NCBI GenBank assembly: GCA_905221605.1
Contig: CAJNDS010000142.1
Location: 126,200-190,199 of the forward strand
Direction: 5' to 3'
Source of the DNA: Symbiodinium natans
Lineage: Eukaryota > Sar > Dinophyceae > Suessiales > Symbiodiniaceae
Length of the DNA stretch: 64,000 bases
The position numbers were made by a program, and so were the translations under genes. Shown here one piece after another: positions 10,101-17,886 of this stretch. The notes under the pieces are model-generated. The model had not been told where the DNA came from, made no database searches, and saw nothing but the letters and a program-made list of their open reading frames with translations. Positions within the stretch are counted from its first letter, which is position 1; the number at the start of each line of letters is the position of its first letter.

Positions 10101-11961
10101 TTCGAATTTCTCTATGCAGGACCGCACTACTGGTAAGATCTTTGACAGCACCAAAGGATATCCTGGTGAAGGACCAAACAATGATGACAATCCTTCCTCT
10201 AAGGGGAACTTTCCCTGGATTTCAGAAGACTACCTCGACGAAGTGGTGTCAAAAAAGATGGAAAGGTCTTCAGAGATGGATGGGTTTGTTCCGGGAAGTG
10301 AGGGATCATTGGAAAAGGTAGAGGTGGAGAATGTCACTGCCTCTAAAATTCTTATGGCTCTTTGGAAGAAGGGACATAGAGTTGGGTTTAGAAGGTTGCG
10401 TCGTTTGAATGCATCTGGATGCAAGGTTGGAGCAATGAAACGTCCAATCAAAAGGGTGCAGAAGATTGGCGCTAGGAAGGCCTTCATGAAGATGTTCAAT
10501 GTTTTTGGATCGTCTCAGCATGGCTCAGGAGTTGGCGGAAAACCGATCATGAAGGTGGTAGGACCAAGGCCAGGTTTTCCAGCTGTACTCCAAGCACCAA
10601 ATACTGATAGCACGTCGGGTGAAGGGAGCAGTCCCCAGGTACATGGCAATGTTCATGTAGAGCACAATCGCCCTATGGACCGGTATGAGGCAGAGCGCTT
10701 GGAGAAGAGGAAGAAGGGTTTCTGCTATTGGTTTGGCAAAGGGAAAGATCGCTGCAAATTCGGTGACGACTGCAAATTCATCCATTCCGAAGATGATGTG
10801 GTGCTACATTCATATTGGTGCAAATACTATGTGGCAGGGAGAGAATGTTTCGCTGGAAAGGATTGTGGGTTCTCGCATGATGCAACTGGTGTGAGGTGCG
10901 TCCAGTTTGCTCGGTCTGGGAAGTGTCGATTTGGTGACAGGTGTGTCTTCGAGCATGGTGTTCCGTTGGAAAAACAGAGGCCAAGGTCTCCAAGGACGCC
11001 CCCAAGGGATGGTCCAAGGAGAAAGTCTGGTGCAAATGGTGGAGAAAAGGAGATCCCTCCTGAACAGTTCGATGATGATGAGGAGGATTTTATGGTTTAT
11101 GACGAAGAGACCAAGATGACGGAACTGTTGATGGAGGCGATTTCATTTCTCTCCGGTGGCAAGCCAGATTTGGCTCGAGCAGAGGCGGACCCATTGTTCA
11201 AACTCCTGAAGTTCACTGGAGATGCTGACCAAATGGATCAAGTATGGGTTTCGTGGACCACTGAAATGTTGTCAGTGCTGGAACTTCTCGAAGTAGTGAA
11301 GTCGTACGATGTTTCGCTCGCGGAGGTGGAAGAATGGGTCAATGACCTGAGGATATGGTATGAGCGAGCCAATTTGGGAGAAGAAAAGGATCCCAAAAAA
11401 GGGAAAAAGAGGTCCCTAGAAGGGGAGTCCAGCAAAGATATTCCTGCCGAAAAAGAAGTGGTTGAGACTTCGGAGACGGAGGTTGCCGTTGAGGAGGAGA
11501 AGAAAAAGGTAAAAAAGAAGAGGAAAGCTGCAGCTATCGAAGATCCTTACACTCTCATGGTTCCAAAGCCGAAGAAGATGCCGACGATCATTGAGAAGGG
11601 TGGATCAACATCCAATGTGGTGGCTTCTGCAGTGGAAAAATCCTCGAAGACGCGCACAAAGTCAAATGTCGGTGGAAAGACAAAGAAGAAGGAGAAAAGT
11701 CAGAGTCCCAAAAAAGAAGAGGTGGTAATGGTGCAAGATCCTGAGGAAAAGGATCGTCCATCCGATGCGGAGGCACCAGGGTCTGCCAATGCGAATGAAG
11801 AGCTGGGTCAATCTTGCCAGGCGATTGAGGACGCAAAGAGAGAAGGATTGGTATCCTCAATTCAAAGGGGCATACAGGATCCTATTCTTACGATTTCGGA
11901 CCTGGAGTATATTCTGCTGCAACTTCACCTCAAGATTGCCAACAATCGGAAAAAGAAGTGA
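4126..11961 (+). CDS. giant gag-like / RNA-binding protein of the LTR element
   Basis: Uninterrupted 2611-codon frame from the first ATG after the primer site (the frame stays open upstream through the LTR). Order by residue: acidic N-terminus; WW domain with W224 and W246, 22 apart, a Tyr triplet between them and a following Pro; S1/OB-like RNA-binding domain about 667-727; CCCH zinc fingers starting at C973 (C-x7-C-x5-C-x3-H), C1066 (7-5-3) and C1116 (8-6-3); SAM-like helical domain about 1235-1296; Arg/Ser-rich basic tract (about 8300-8400 nt); three more CCCH fingers at C2200, C2232 and C2258; Lys-rich NLS-like C-terminus. No D[ST]G protease, HHCC integrase or YVDD-type motif and no CCHC knuckle seen. 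Likely role (inference): binds and packages element RNA, the CCCH fingers replacing the usual knuckle; alternatively a captured host mRNA-binding gene. The intact frame implies recent selection or recent insertion. Confidence 0.85.
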   Translation: MPSPKRWLQLASDGGQDGGAGNGAAESLGERAVLEEVIPDAEEHLEEALVAESPNVGMNPNRDMVSNAEAEGRAVSVPPKPGEKRNWDATGGIDREMEVTVLRVLHKHGYQPSSSTSGRMVDQESQTDLIGEVLQATRRPLNKIKKGPSSSSQGGGSGHKQKGADGFEAAPAAEYAMGEEEILQMEAERLRQLSEEEDEMRQVSERDGFRKDEHLIQACDGTMWELHLHEDGRQYYYCLDTHETKWTLPVVGEKVKSDEVVGSPLGNELEMEAALDSSSSTPKTESTRAFQGSVNSLGEKDFSSTIRDSGPRADGDAPTSGSPDEEGIPGNQANIAGAQHLDREETEALSEGGAAMELVDPEEKMPNEVIGTVSAAEERVVDVVPVVQEGGPGDSEDGEKKLCVTTEEVSSFGAKNSAIQGEKEASGIAGDTDDLKNEAWSANDARVDAPDITWSAKEARVEVHVVVRSTGDCNNGAQVSAAADDGGSQVDALVQPEVSSEERNDKGYTGANEAAVVNDGGNSPLEAMEPKEPAVEESVPAVDDRLNCPAVEEDLPAAEGETKDSNDGSTPMKGEALPSGSSPEVDTERTTADEAKPLAEKKGGPEIQEHKKDELVGLVEQDEQCDPKVKTKDAPGADDTEMVSEERVKKVPRAGALESPGPHCYQEGDEIMGLVRCINGYGAFLDHGDMNVLIPAEGNNAYQFKFGDTVNGTVKRVEDDGTIILDTFLVLEEDVEDSSSTLRKWKPSGWSTWWTDSWYAGQWYQDSNGQWDWKQEEEQSDEELVVQELSSEERKERQLYGEKIYKALLENGNEEEAYVGKITGMLLGRPMEDLQECVADQAFLNVEARRAYGILQNDGWKPDGTESTGLGKLTTFSRTQYHNALFELARRKRRFSRPVVGDAVATVLNQGEDEFWNALWLDTKLFLQELDGAVQSMSKRENKPMEAYMDPDQYKKAYMTPKTVLSPGYSKLCRFFNKGRCRNGDGCPYEHRRYGEGWPEGGSTDPKNSQEADDEDGNIGDPPTEEGTVDEAQQEREDLAFRAKYNFGKGASKGEPTSGEPKGRLCLYYNQGGCKYGTTCRYLHNDDIALEGTWEPGKAWDNASRKSLRDAGFHHCCFDYYLRGRCRKGLNFCKYSHDEMSEERLSLLKHLVQVANQVRFEKERGWELTDRSTFQPPASGGAESSSSSAPKALQMTNVSQKDGEKGILDEVEADEQKNSVAASTSTQLHNPEEPIENWMARNAHLWVYTPHVSEVMITLGVTNVSDLQEFIFVEDLVDKGINKVTACKILQLVGEVRYRPGGPEKAVPSDASVRVQQSSGNKGTGRAAVRTLTQVREAEDSGAKTMPRGSYRELFDKVRYRDGWTLAQRSPLCVQKLRLVGVGMPPVNPPTKKYRSRSNPVRRGRPLLDKKQVRQVPRSRSQRRVQLAEVVEKPKPLEPVKPRGGLSYPFSRAWADVVDDDDQAEALVSYAASSSDSSEEETNAVQRLKELFLQERDSWRTASRGNVPQSGSSGSNDGPKKSVHLGEGRDKASRGETRQEVTSQAFSLPQPSRRAERSQKRTRDGSVMVGSLAVGSTDEVLPGQGAAGQVNVSESAQVLPGHEVAGQETAPEGAVQISGEETDQKEGEGGSNDLRGNDAKMLDGGPVRSDLQQLLVKGLLTRIYWKVAVGKLPMGQRDCQKGSNKMDRNLVISMSSEGASEQDENLALEDDADQSMGDGAMVMVYDPGTLIQSPTTDWVMRRGLTDRTVWPAMAHLAQRICAEMVQVDEMNAQLGTGTLLFQRRDQGYYTDLHHSFHDNPCLPAVGNYPLSVMGALLSPGLEGEFKNTDKFGTAMEAIAYDWSRSPGMEVHIELMARVAKMVHPFLNLGAQGSVMVSEFLWQRGRARLMEFLQAATCADQLEALWRRMDDDADEEVDPSTATLEVLGLEDAVLDQGNNESLIPIEDAGGETSGDTGGKGKAPEVSPEEEKSSGSPRLADTRIFLWSVYSRVASNFSMQDRTTGKIFDSTKGYPGEGPNNDDNPSSKGNFPWISEDYLDEVVSKKMERSSEMDGFVPGSEGSLEKVEVENVTASKILMALWKKGHRVGFRRLRRLNASGCKVGAMKRPIKRVQKIGARKAFMKMFNVFGSSQHGSGVGGKPIMKVVGPRPGFPAVLQAPNTDSTSGEGSSPQVHGNVHVEHNRPMDRYEAERLEKRKKGFCYWFGKGKDRCKFGDDCKFIHSEDDVVLHSYWCKYYVAGRECFAGKDCGFSHDATGVRCVQFARSGKCRFGDRCVFEHGVPLEKQRPRSPRTPPRDGPRRKSGANGGEKEIPPEQFDDDEEDFMVYDEETKMTELLMEAISFLSGGKPDLARAEADPLFKLLKFTGDADQMDQVWVSWTTEMLSVLELLEVVKSYDVSLAEVEEWVNDLRIWYERANLGEEKDPKKGKKRSLEGESSKDIPAEKEVVETSETEVAVEEEKKKVKKKRKAAAIEDPYTLMVPKPKKMPTIIEKGGSTSNVVASAVEKSSKTRTKSNVGGKTKKKEKSQSPKKEEVVMVQDPEEKDRPSDAEAPGSANANEELGQSCQAIEDAKREGLVSSIQRGIQDPILTISDLEYILLQLHLKIANNRKKK

Positions 11962-12304
11962 TTGGATGGTATGGATGAAGGGATGGTTTTTCTCTTTCTG
12001 GAGACCGGTGCGCTGGAACAGCCAATGTGCTGACAATGTGGCGGTTACTATTAAGGGTATGGAAATCCCTGATAGTAGGAGTCAGTAGCTTTTCGCGTAG
12101 CGAAGACCACGGTTTGTGGTGAAGAAGGCCAAGGAGTCTTCAGTGATGAGAGGATCAAGGAGAAAAAAGATTCTCTATGGGTAGTAGGTTAGCCAATGTG
12201 CTATAATTCCGTCCTGGAAGACGTTAAACCACAACTTGCATTTCAAGCAGCTGGCTGCTGCCGTAATGGCAGTTTTTGGCCAAAAGATCTGCATCTCCAA
12301 TGTG

Positions 12305-12322
12305 TCCTAGGAAATCCTAGGA
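12305..12322 (+). other. hairpin adjacent to polypurine tract
   Basis: TCCTAGG-AAAT-CCTAGGA is a perfect 7-bp stem with a 4-nt loop, placed 1-2 nt before the polypurine tract. It could help define plus-strand priming or be part of a packaging signal; the function is inferred from position only. Confidence 0.5.
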
Positions 12323-12323
12323 C

Positions 12324-12331
12324 AGGGGGAG
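12324..12331 (+). other. polypurine tract
   Basis: AGGGGGAG directly abuts the TG of the 3' LTR, the position expected for the plus-strand primer of an LTR retrotransposon. Confidence 0.8.
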
Positions 12332-12619
12332 TGCGGAGCTGCAATTGGTATTGTTGAAAGGAGTTAGTGTTGGAAGTTGGAAGGGTTAATGAACCCGGTA
12401 ATCGTATTTGGCTCAAGATGGGCTTGAACAGAAAGCCACAAGTTCAAAAAGAAGTGCCTGGGTTCTTAGGGTTTGGTAAGGGTTGTGGGTTCCTTCCCCC
12501 TTTCCTTCCCCCCTGGGTTGCTCTTATCCGTGTTCTTGGTTGTTTCTTGGTTCGATCTGGGAAATATAAGTTCAGGGCGATTAGGGGAGTTGATTTCCTT
12601 CCTTGGTTGCCCCCCCGTA
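12332..12619 (+). repeat. 3' LTR
   Basis: 288 bp, about 99% identical to the 5' LTR (two substitutions and one inserted T). Ends ...CCCCCCGTA and is followed at once by CCCTAAACCC, giving the CCCTA duplication. The near identity indicates recent insertion if no gene conversion has occurred. Confidence 0.88.
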
Positions 12620-13257
12620 CCCTAAACCCAAGCCAAACCCCTGAACCCTAAACCCTGGTGCCTGCATCGAGCAGTCTGCCACGAATACAACTCAACTTAA
12701 CTAAACGAAGCCCCTAAACCCCTAAACCCCACCTCAACCCCTCAACCCCTAAACCCTAAACCACGACTTAGCGGGTGCACACTCCAACAAGCAAAAGCTA
12801 GGCACAATTCAACTGCTTTAGGTTGTTTCTCTGCCATCGCAACCCTAAACCCCTAAACCCAAGAGTACTGTATCTCAGGGTTAGTTACATGGTCCCTCAG
12901 TACACTAAACCCGATACCCCCAACCCTAGATCAACCCTAAACCCTCAATCCCTGAAGCCAAGAAGCCCTGAACGCTAAAACGCTGAAACCCCAAATAACC
13001 CTAAACCCCTGAACCCCAAAACCCTGACACCCCAAATAGCTTATTTTTCAAATAACCCTAAAACCTAAAGCCTAAACCTCCAACCCTAAACCCTACCACC
13101 CTAAACCCTAAATCAACCCTAAACCCTCGACCCTACATCAACCCTAAAAAACTCTGAACCCCAAACCCTAAACCCCAAACTCCAGACCCCAAACCCAAAA
13201 CCAAACCCGAAACCCTAAATACCAAATCCCAAACCCTAAGCCCGAACCCCAAACCGG
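12620..13257. repeat. degenerate CCCTAAA repeats, no gene seen
   Basis: C-rich-strand telomere-like repeats with many single-base variants (CCCCAAA, CCCTGAA, CCCTCAA), interrupted by short unique spacers at about 12655-12710 and 12765-12840. A partial family-H-like piece ('GTTAGTTACATGGTCCCTCAGTAC') lies near 12880. No coding block supported. Confidence 0.6.
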
Positions 13258-13333
13258 GGCCTTATCGCTCAGGCGGAGCTCCAGCTTCTCAAGCGTTGGC
13301 ACGGCGGATGCCTCGGCCTGCCCAGGCTTCGAG
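13258..13333 (-). CDS. putative exon with VPT module
   Basis: CCCTAAA on the left, TTTAGGG on the right. The minus strand has an acceptor-like CACCCTCGAAG and reads KPGQAEASAVPTLEKLELRL. The AEASxVPTxxxLxL pattern is the same as in the 3.4 and 16.8 kb exons. Downstream of the LTR element in genomic order, so the element probably sits in an intron of this gene, antisense. Confidence 0.6.
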
Positions 13334-13639
13334 GGTGGGGTTTGGGGTTTAGGGTTTAGGGTTTAGGGTTATCGTGTGCTAGTTTCAGGGTTTGAAAGGG
13401 TTCAGGGTTGTTTAGGGGTTTTAAAGTGTGTTTAGGGTCGGGTTTAGGGGGTTTGGGATTTAGGGGGTAGTGCTTAGGGCTTCTCGGGTTCGGGATATAC
13501 CCTTTAGGGCCAAACTGTAGGGTTTAAGGTTTAGGATTCAGGGTTTAGGGTTAAACACCCAATTGTAGTGTGGCTTCGGGGTACCCAGCTCCATACCCTA
13601 AGCCCTAAATACGGCTAAACCCTGAACCCCTACTGTAAA

Positions 13640-13960
13640 CCCGAATCCCTAAACCCTAAACCCCTAAACCCTACGCCCCTAAACCCTAAACCCTAAACCC
13701 CTAAACCCTAAACTCCTGAACGCTAAACCCTAAACCCTGGCCCTAAACCCTAAACCCTAAACCCTAAACCCTATACCCTAAACCCTAGACGCTAAACCCT
13801 AAACCCTAAACCCTAAACCCTAAACCCTAAACCCTAAACCCTAAACCCTAAACCCTAAACCCTAAACCCTAAACCCTAAACCCTAAACCCTAAACCCTAA
13901 ACCCTAAACCCTAAACCCTAAACCCCCTAAAACCCTAAACCTAAACCCTAAACCCCCCCT
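13640..13960. repeat. long CCCTAAA array
   Basis: At least 25 near-perfect CCCTAAA units at about 13735-13925, with more degenerate units on the left. Forms the left (C-rich) flank of the exon at 13984. Confidence 0.9.
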
Positions 13961-13983
13961 AAACCGAAAGCAACAACCGTCGC

Positions 13984-14037
13984 CCCCGGCCTTTCGCGCA
14001 ACCTCAGCGCGCAAGTCGTCCAACTCCTGTGCTTGCC
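13984..14037 (-). CDS. putative coiled-coil exon
   Basis: Minus strand after a GTAGACCAG acceptor reads RQAQELDDLRAEVARKAG, a strong heptad-like helix. C-rich array left, G-rich array right. The acceptor side carries 'CCCATGAACCTCCAAGTAGA', the end of the family-B inverted-repeat element, so that element may supply the 3' splice site. Confidence 0.6.
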
Positions 14038-14059
14038 TGGTCTACTTGGAGGTTCATGG

Positions 14060-14150
14060 GTTGGGTTTAGGGTTTAGGGTTTAGGGTTTAGGGTTAGGGT
14101 TAGGGTTTAGGGTTTAGGTTTAGGGTAGGGTTTGAGGGTTGAGGGTTGAG

Positions 14151-14182
<32 letters not shown>

Positions 14183-14400
14183 CGGGTTGAGGGTTGAGGT
14201 TGAGGGTTGAGGGTGAGGGTTTGAGGGTTAGGGTTTAGGTTAGGGTTTAGGGTTTAGGGTTTAGGGTTTGGGGTTTGGGGTTTGGGGTTTGGGGTTTGGG
14301 GTTTGGGGTTTGGGGTTTGGGGTTTGGGGTTTGGGGTTTGGGGTTTGGGGTTTAGGGTTTTGGGATGTTTAGGGATGTTTAGGGATGTTTAGGGTTTAGG
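14060..14400. repeat. G-rich array with locally homogenised variants
   Basis: Successive blocks of TTTAGGG, then TTGAGGG (about 14125-14225), then at least 10 TTTGGGG units (14268-14350), then GATGTTTAGG. Each variant is amplified locally. Confidence 0.85.
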
Positions 14401-14545
14401 GTATTCTAAGTCTACTTATAGCCTACTTAGGGCCTCAGGGGACTTTTCAAAAAAGTTATACTAGTAGTTGAGGTTCTAAGTACCCATGAACCTCCAAGTA
14501 CGGCTTGTACAGGAAACTCCGGCCAATGGGAATTGGGCATCTAGA

Positions 14546-14658
14546 TTGCCCAGTACCCTAAGATGAAAAAGGAAAGGGTGCCCCTATTTTGCTCAAAAGG
14601 CTTTGATTGTAAGGGAACCTTAACTCCCAACACAGGTAGCAAGGGTACTACTGGGCAT
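14546..14658. mobile_element. inverted-repeat element family A
   Basis: Starts near GCCCAGTACCC and ends GGGTACTACTGGGC, about 110 bp, with inner 'AAAGGGTGCCCCTATTTTGCTC' and 'AAGGGAACC' blocks. The same ends recur at 33.8, 34.35, 36.0, 36.7, 37.7, 40.8 and 46.4 kb, where several copies coincide with introns. Confidence 0.6.
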
Positions 14659-14957
14659 CCGGTTGGGTCATGAAGACTCTCAACTATGTAGGGATCCTGT
14701 GACGAGAACGTTCGCAACTATTTAAGCCAACCGTTTTGCTTGAATTTCCCAAGTACTCCCAGATAACCCCAAACCCTAAACCCTAAACTCTAAAGGTTCA
14801 GGGTTTCAGCCCAAACTACGGGGTTTGGGACTTCAACAGCTTGAGCTCAAAGCAAGAAAGGGACCAAATGCGGTATCTCTTCAGGAAGACCGGACGTTTA
14901 GGGTTTAGGGTTTAGAGTTACACCTCTGTGGTCCTCTCAACCTGCAAGAAGCACATC

Positions 14958-15050
14958 CCAAAAAAAATAAGTAAAAGAGTAATAATAGTAACAATAATAA
15001 TAATAATACTAATAATCATAATAACCATGATGAAAAACATAATAAAGAAA
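14958..15050. repeat. AAT-rich microsatellite
   Basis: A short imperfect (AAT)n/(AATAAT) tract with ATAATCATAA variants, unlike the surrounding telomere-like DNA. No gene. Confidence 0.7.
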
Positions 15051-15256
15051 AGTCCTAAGCTCAAAGGCAACCGCCGTGTCCAAGCCCCTTAAGACCCCTT
15101 AAGGCCCCTCAAGCCCCTAAACCCTAAACCCTGGACCCTAAACCCCAAATCCTAAACCCTAAACCCTAAATCCTAAACCCTAAACCCTAAAACCTTAAAC
15201 CCTAGACCCTAAACCCCAAACCCTGAGCCCTAAACCCCAAACCCTAAACCCTAAAA

Positions 15257-15354
15257 GGAAGCCGAGCATCTTCTGGGCTTCGATCGCTGCCGCCTCGGTG
15301 TTTGCTTTTGTCTCGGCCGTCTGGGCGGCGAGCGAAGCTTGCAGCGTGTCCTTC
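15257..15354 (-). CDS. putative coiled-coil exon
   Basis: Minus strand reads LQASLAAQTAETKANTEAAA and on to IEAQKMLGF, an Ala/Glu/Lys-rich helix. CCCTAAA on the left, TTTAGGG variants on the right. Frame remains open through the block. Confidence 0.6.
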
Positions 15355-15639
15355 GGTTTGGGGTTTAGGGTTTAGGTTTTGAGGGGGGGTTAGGGGATTA
15401 GGGTTTAGGGTTGAGGGTTGAGGGTTTAGGGTTTTAGGGCTTAGGGTTTAGGGTTTAGGGTTTGGGGCATATGGTGCAGGACTGAGGGTGTAGGGTATGA
15501 ACTTCGCATCTTACGTGGGAGGGCTTTGGTTTTGGGGCCTAAGGTTTAAGGGTTCAGGGTGTACTAGCCTAACTGCCTTAGGGGTCTAGGGATCAGGGTG
15601 GCTTTAGGGTGGGTTTAGGGTTTAGGTTGAGGGCTGAGC

Positions 15640-15985
15640 ATACGAGCACCTTCTTGCCATCCAATGCGCGCTGGACACTGAAGTCCAGCACTGTGCTGGC
15701 CCGGCATGCTTCCAAGATGGTTCGCCTTCCTTCTGGCGGAATCTATTCCTGCCACCGCCACGGAACTGCTGTTGACTCCCAATGCCACTGCATCAGCTGA
15801 CTTCTTTTGCTCCTCGATCCGTAGAAAATCGAATAAATTCAAAGGGCTGACTTCTGCAGCAATGGCGTAACCCGTTCTCGTATGACTCCACGATCTCTTG
15901 ATTGGTGATCCAAGCGACGTCTTTCACGTTTCCGACGTTTGTGAAAAAATTGAGCACCATGTGCATGCCATGTGCCATCGATCAC
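15640..15985 (-). CDS. putative exon pair, unknown protein
   Basis: A 345-bp unique block. The minus strand has two long open stretches in different frames: upstream (15980-15860) containing NFFTNVGNVKDVAWITNQEI, and downstream (about 15820-15640) containing IEEQKKSADAVALGVNSSSV. A very short intron or a frameshift must lie near 15825-15870. Left flank TTTAGGG; right flank a partial family-C element (15985-16018). Confidence 0.5.
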
Positions 15986-16018
15986 CCTAAGGGTCCATGT
16001 ACCTTATGATCATGTCCT
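15985..16018. mobile_element. family C element, end fragment
   Basis: 'CCCTAAGGGTCCATGTACCTTATGAT' matches the terminal inverted repeat of the family-C elements at 20.2, 45.6, 58.4 and 59.9 kb; the other end is missing. Confidence 0.5.
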
Positions 16019-16113
16019 AACCCCTAACCCGTAAACCCTACCAAGCCCTAAACCCTAAACCCTCAACCCTAAACCCAAAAACCCTACACCCTAAACCCTA
16101 AACCCTAAACCCT

Positions 16114-16187
16114 ACATCCTTGATCGACTCCACAGTGGGCACGTCGACCTTCAAGTCCAGCAGCTTCCTCACTGCCTCTGAGGCTTC
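16114..16187 (-). CDS. putative exon with LLDLK/VPT module
   Basis: Minus strand reads ASEAVRKLLDLKVDVPTVES, then IKD next to GTAGGGTTTAGGG, so the donor could be GT within the repeat. Acceptor-like CCCTGAAG precedes it. Same module as at 2.0, 2.9 and 19.8 kb. Confidence 0.62.
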
Positions 16188-16255
16188 AGGGAACCAGGGT
16201 TTAGGGTTTAGGGTTTAGGGTTTTGGGTTTTGGGTTTAGGGTTTCGGGTTTCGGG

Positions 16256-16364
16256 TTACTAGACCCAGGAGTAACCTAGGAACAAAAGGGTGCCCTTTTT
16301 GGTTTAAAGGGGGTTATCAAGGAAAACAAGGGAATAAGGGCCTACTTTGGGCCCTAGGGGCAAT
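16256..16364. mobile_element. inverted-repeat element family F
   Basis: Begins CTAGACCCAGGAGTAACCTAGG and ends with GGGCCTACTTTGGGCCCTAG, about 105 bp, with inner GGGTGCCCTTTTTGGTTTAA. Related copies at 37690-37796 (nested inside family A) and 41631-41745. Confidence 0.6.
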
Positions 16365-16825
16365 AGAAGCAAAAATGCTTCGGGTTCAGAGCCCTGGCGC
16401 GCTCTGAAAAAGGGTTTTTGGGTTTAGGCTTTGCCGTTCATAGGTCAGGGTGGGAGACCCAAGCAGGCTCGAAATGAAACAGGCACCTCTGATATTCGGA
16501 AATCCTAAGCCGTAAGGCCCTGAACCCACATGCCTCATTTCTTAAACCCTCAGCCCTAGTCCCCAAACCCTACACCCCAAAACCACAAACCCTAAATTCG
16601 AAATCCTAACCCCAACACCCTAAACCCCAAAACCCTAACCCTAAAACACGGAACCCCCAAACCCCAAAACCTAAAACCCTAAAACCCCTAAACCCCTAAA
16701 CCCTAAAACCCTAAAACCCTAAACCCCTAAAACCCGAAACCCCTAAAACCCCAAAACCCTAAAAACCTAAAACCCCTAAACCCTAACCCCTAAACCCTAA
16801 ACCCTAAACCCCAAACCCCAAAACC

Positions 16826-16879
16826 TCTGCTGCCCGCCTCCAGCTGCAGGTTGGTCGGAACTTCGCTGGCCTCTGCCTC
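16826..16879 (-). CDS. putative exon with VPT module
   Basis: Minus strand reads AEASEVPTNLQLEAGSRG after a CTGAGAG acceptor-like sequence. CCCTAAA left, TTTAGGG right. Sister of the 3403 and 13258 exons. Confidence 0.55.
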
Positions 16880-17274
16880 TCAGAGCAGACCCCCGGAGAT
16901 ACCGTGGGTTTAGGGTTTAGGGTTTAGGGTTTGAGGGGACTGTTGTGAGGCGGATTTTTTTCAATGTGATGCAATGTTTTGGACGAAGTTGATTTTGTTG
17001 CAAGTGCAAAGCAGATGTACGGATTACTGACGGCGTGCTGCAGACGCGTGACAATTTTGTGCTTCTGATATCTCGACGAGCTCAACACGCGAGGTTTCGT
17101 GACAATTTTGTTCCCCTCTAACGTATTAACTAAGACCATCCCGGCCCCCTCCGAAAAAATAAGACAGAAACAAAAACCGTTACACCGCATCGGCAACGGA
17201 CACTTGAGAGTTCGCCATTTAATGCATGTCCATACTCGTGTTCCTTGGGCCGCGACGGTGTTTCTCGACCCTGA

Positions 17275-17439
17275 ACCACGTCGCTGATCTCGCAAGCTCA
17301 GTTCGTGCTCCAGGTTTCGCGCCTGGGACTGGAGTGCCGCCGTTTGCTGGCGCAGGACCCTGTTGGCCTTCTCCAGCTCCAGAATGTTATCCTCGGAGCT
17401 CTGCTTTATCTCCTCTTCCGCCGCCTCTTCTGGTTGCAT
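17275..17439 (-). CDS. putative coiled-coil exon
   Basis: Minus strand contains NILELEKANRVLRQQTAALQ followed by a further leucine/glutamine heptad run. An ATG at 17439 could start it, but CAACCAG just downstream could be an acceptor instead. The frame stays open to about 16925, but the part below 17275 looks non-coding. Flanks are reversed relative to most exons (CCCTAAA on the right). Confidence 0.55.
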
Positions 17440-17595
17440 AACCCTAAACCCTAAACCCTGAGCCCTAAACCCTAAACCTTAAACCCTAATAAGCGCTAAA
17501 CCCTAAACCCTGAACCCTAAACCGCAAACCCCCTAAACCCTAAACCCTACCCTAAACCCAACCCTAAACCCTAACCCTAAACCTTAAAACCCTAA

Positions 17596-17795
17596 CGACA
17601 TGGCTTTGAACGGATATCGTTTTGAACCAGTTGTGGCTGTGACATTCATGGTTGGAAACAGGGGCTGGGGGGGGGTTCATTGGCATCGCATGGAAGGAGG
17701 CACATGTGAGGTTGCGGTAGGTATAGCCACTGGAACCAAGGTGAGATTGGATATCGTTTTGTGAAGCAGTCGTGGCTGAGTCCTTTCTGTAGTGT
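17596..17795. other. unassigned spacer with duplicated motif
   Basis: Unique sequence in which GGATATCGTTTTG occurs twice (about 17612 and 17749), followed each time by a GTTGTGGCTGTG/GTCGTGGCTGAG-like segment. Looks like two ends of an element about 150 bp long. No coding signal supported. Confidence 0.4.
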
Positions 17796-17886
17796 TTAGG
17801 GTTTAGGGTTTAGGGTTTAGGGTTTAGGGTTTAGGGTTTAGGGTTTAGGGTTTAGGGTTTAGGGTTTAGGGTTTAGGGTTTAGGGT
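17796..17886. repeat. (TTTAGGG)13 perfect array
   Basis: About 13 perfect tandem units, plus orientation TTTAGGG. Confidence 0.95.

Larger units (their letters stand above)
11962..12331 (+). other. 3' untranslated internal region of the LTR element
   Basis: 370 bp from the stop codon to the 3' LTR, without telomere-like repeats. Contains a hairpin-capable pair around ACTATTAAGGGTA...ATCCCTGATAGT (about 12047-12077) and a perfect 7-bp inverted repeat at 12305-12322. Presumably holds cis signals for reverse transcription or packaging; no ORF of note. Confidence 0.6.
3773..12619 (+). mobile_element. LTR retrotransposon, near intact, apparently non-autonomous
   Basis: Two long direct repeats (3773-4059 and 12332-12619) flank about 8.3 kb. 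The LTRs differ at only three places (two substitutions, one 1-bp indel). Both start TGCGG and end CCGTA. The 5-bp CCCTA occurs immediately outside each LTR (3768-3772 and 12620-12624), the expected target duplication, although the target is itself a CCCTAAA repeat. A primer site follows the 5' LTR and a polypurine tract precedes the 3' LTR. The single ORF has no recognisable protease, integrase, RNase H or reverse transcriptase, so movement would need enzymes in trans. The 5-bp duplication and tRNA-Met anticodon-arm primer resemble Ty1/copia elements (family knowledge). The element lies antisense to the minus-strand exons at 3.4 and 13.3 kb. Confidence 0.88.
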
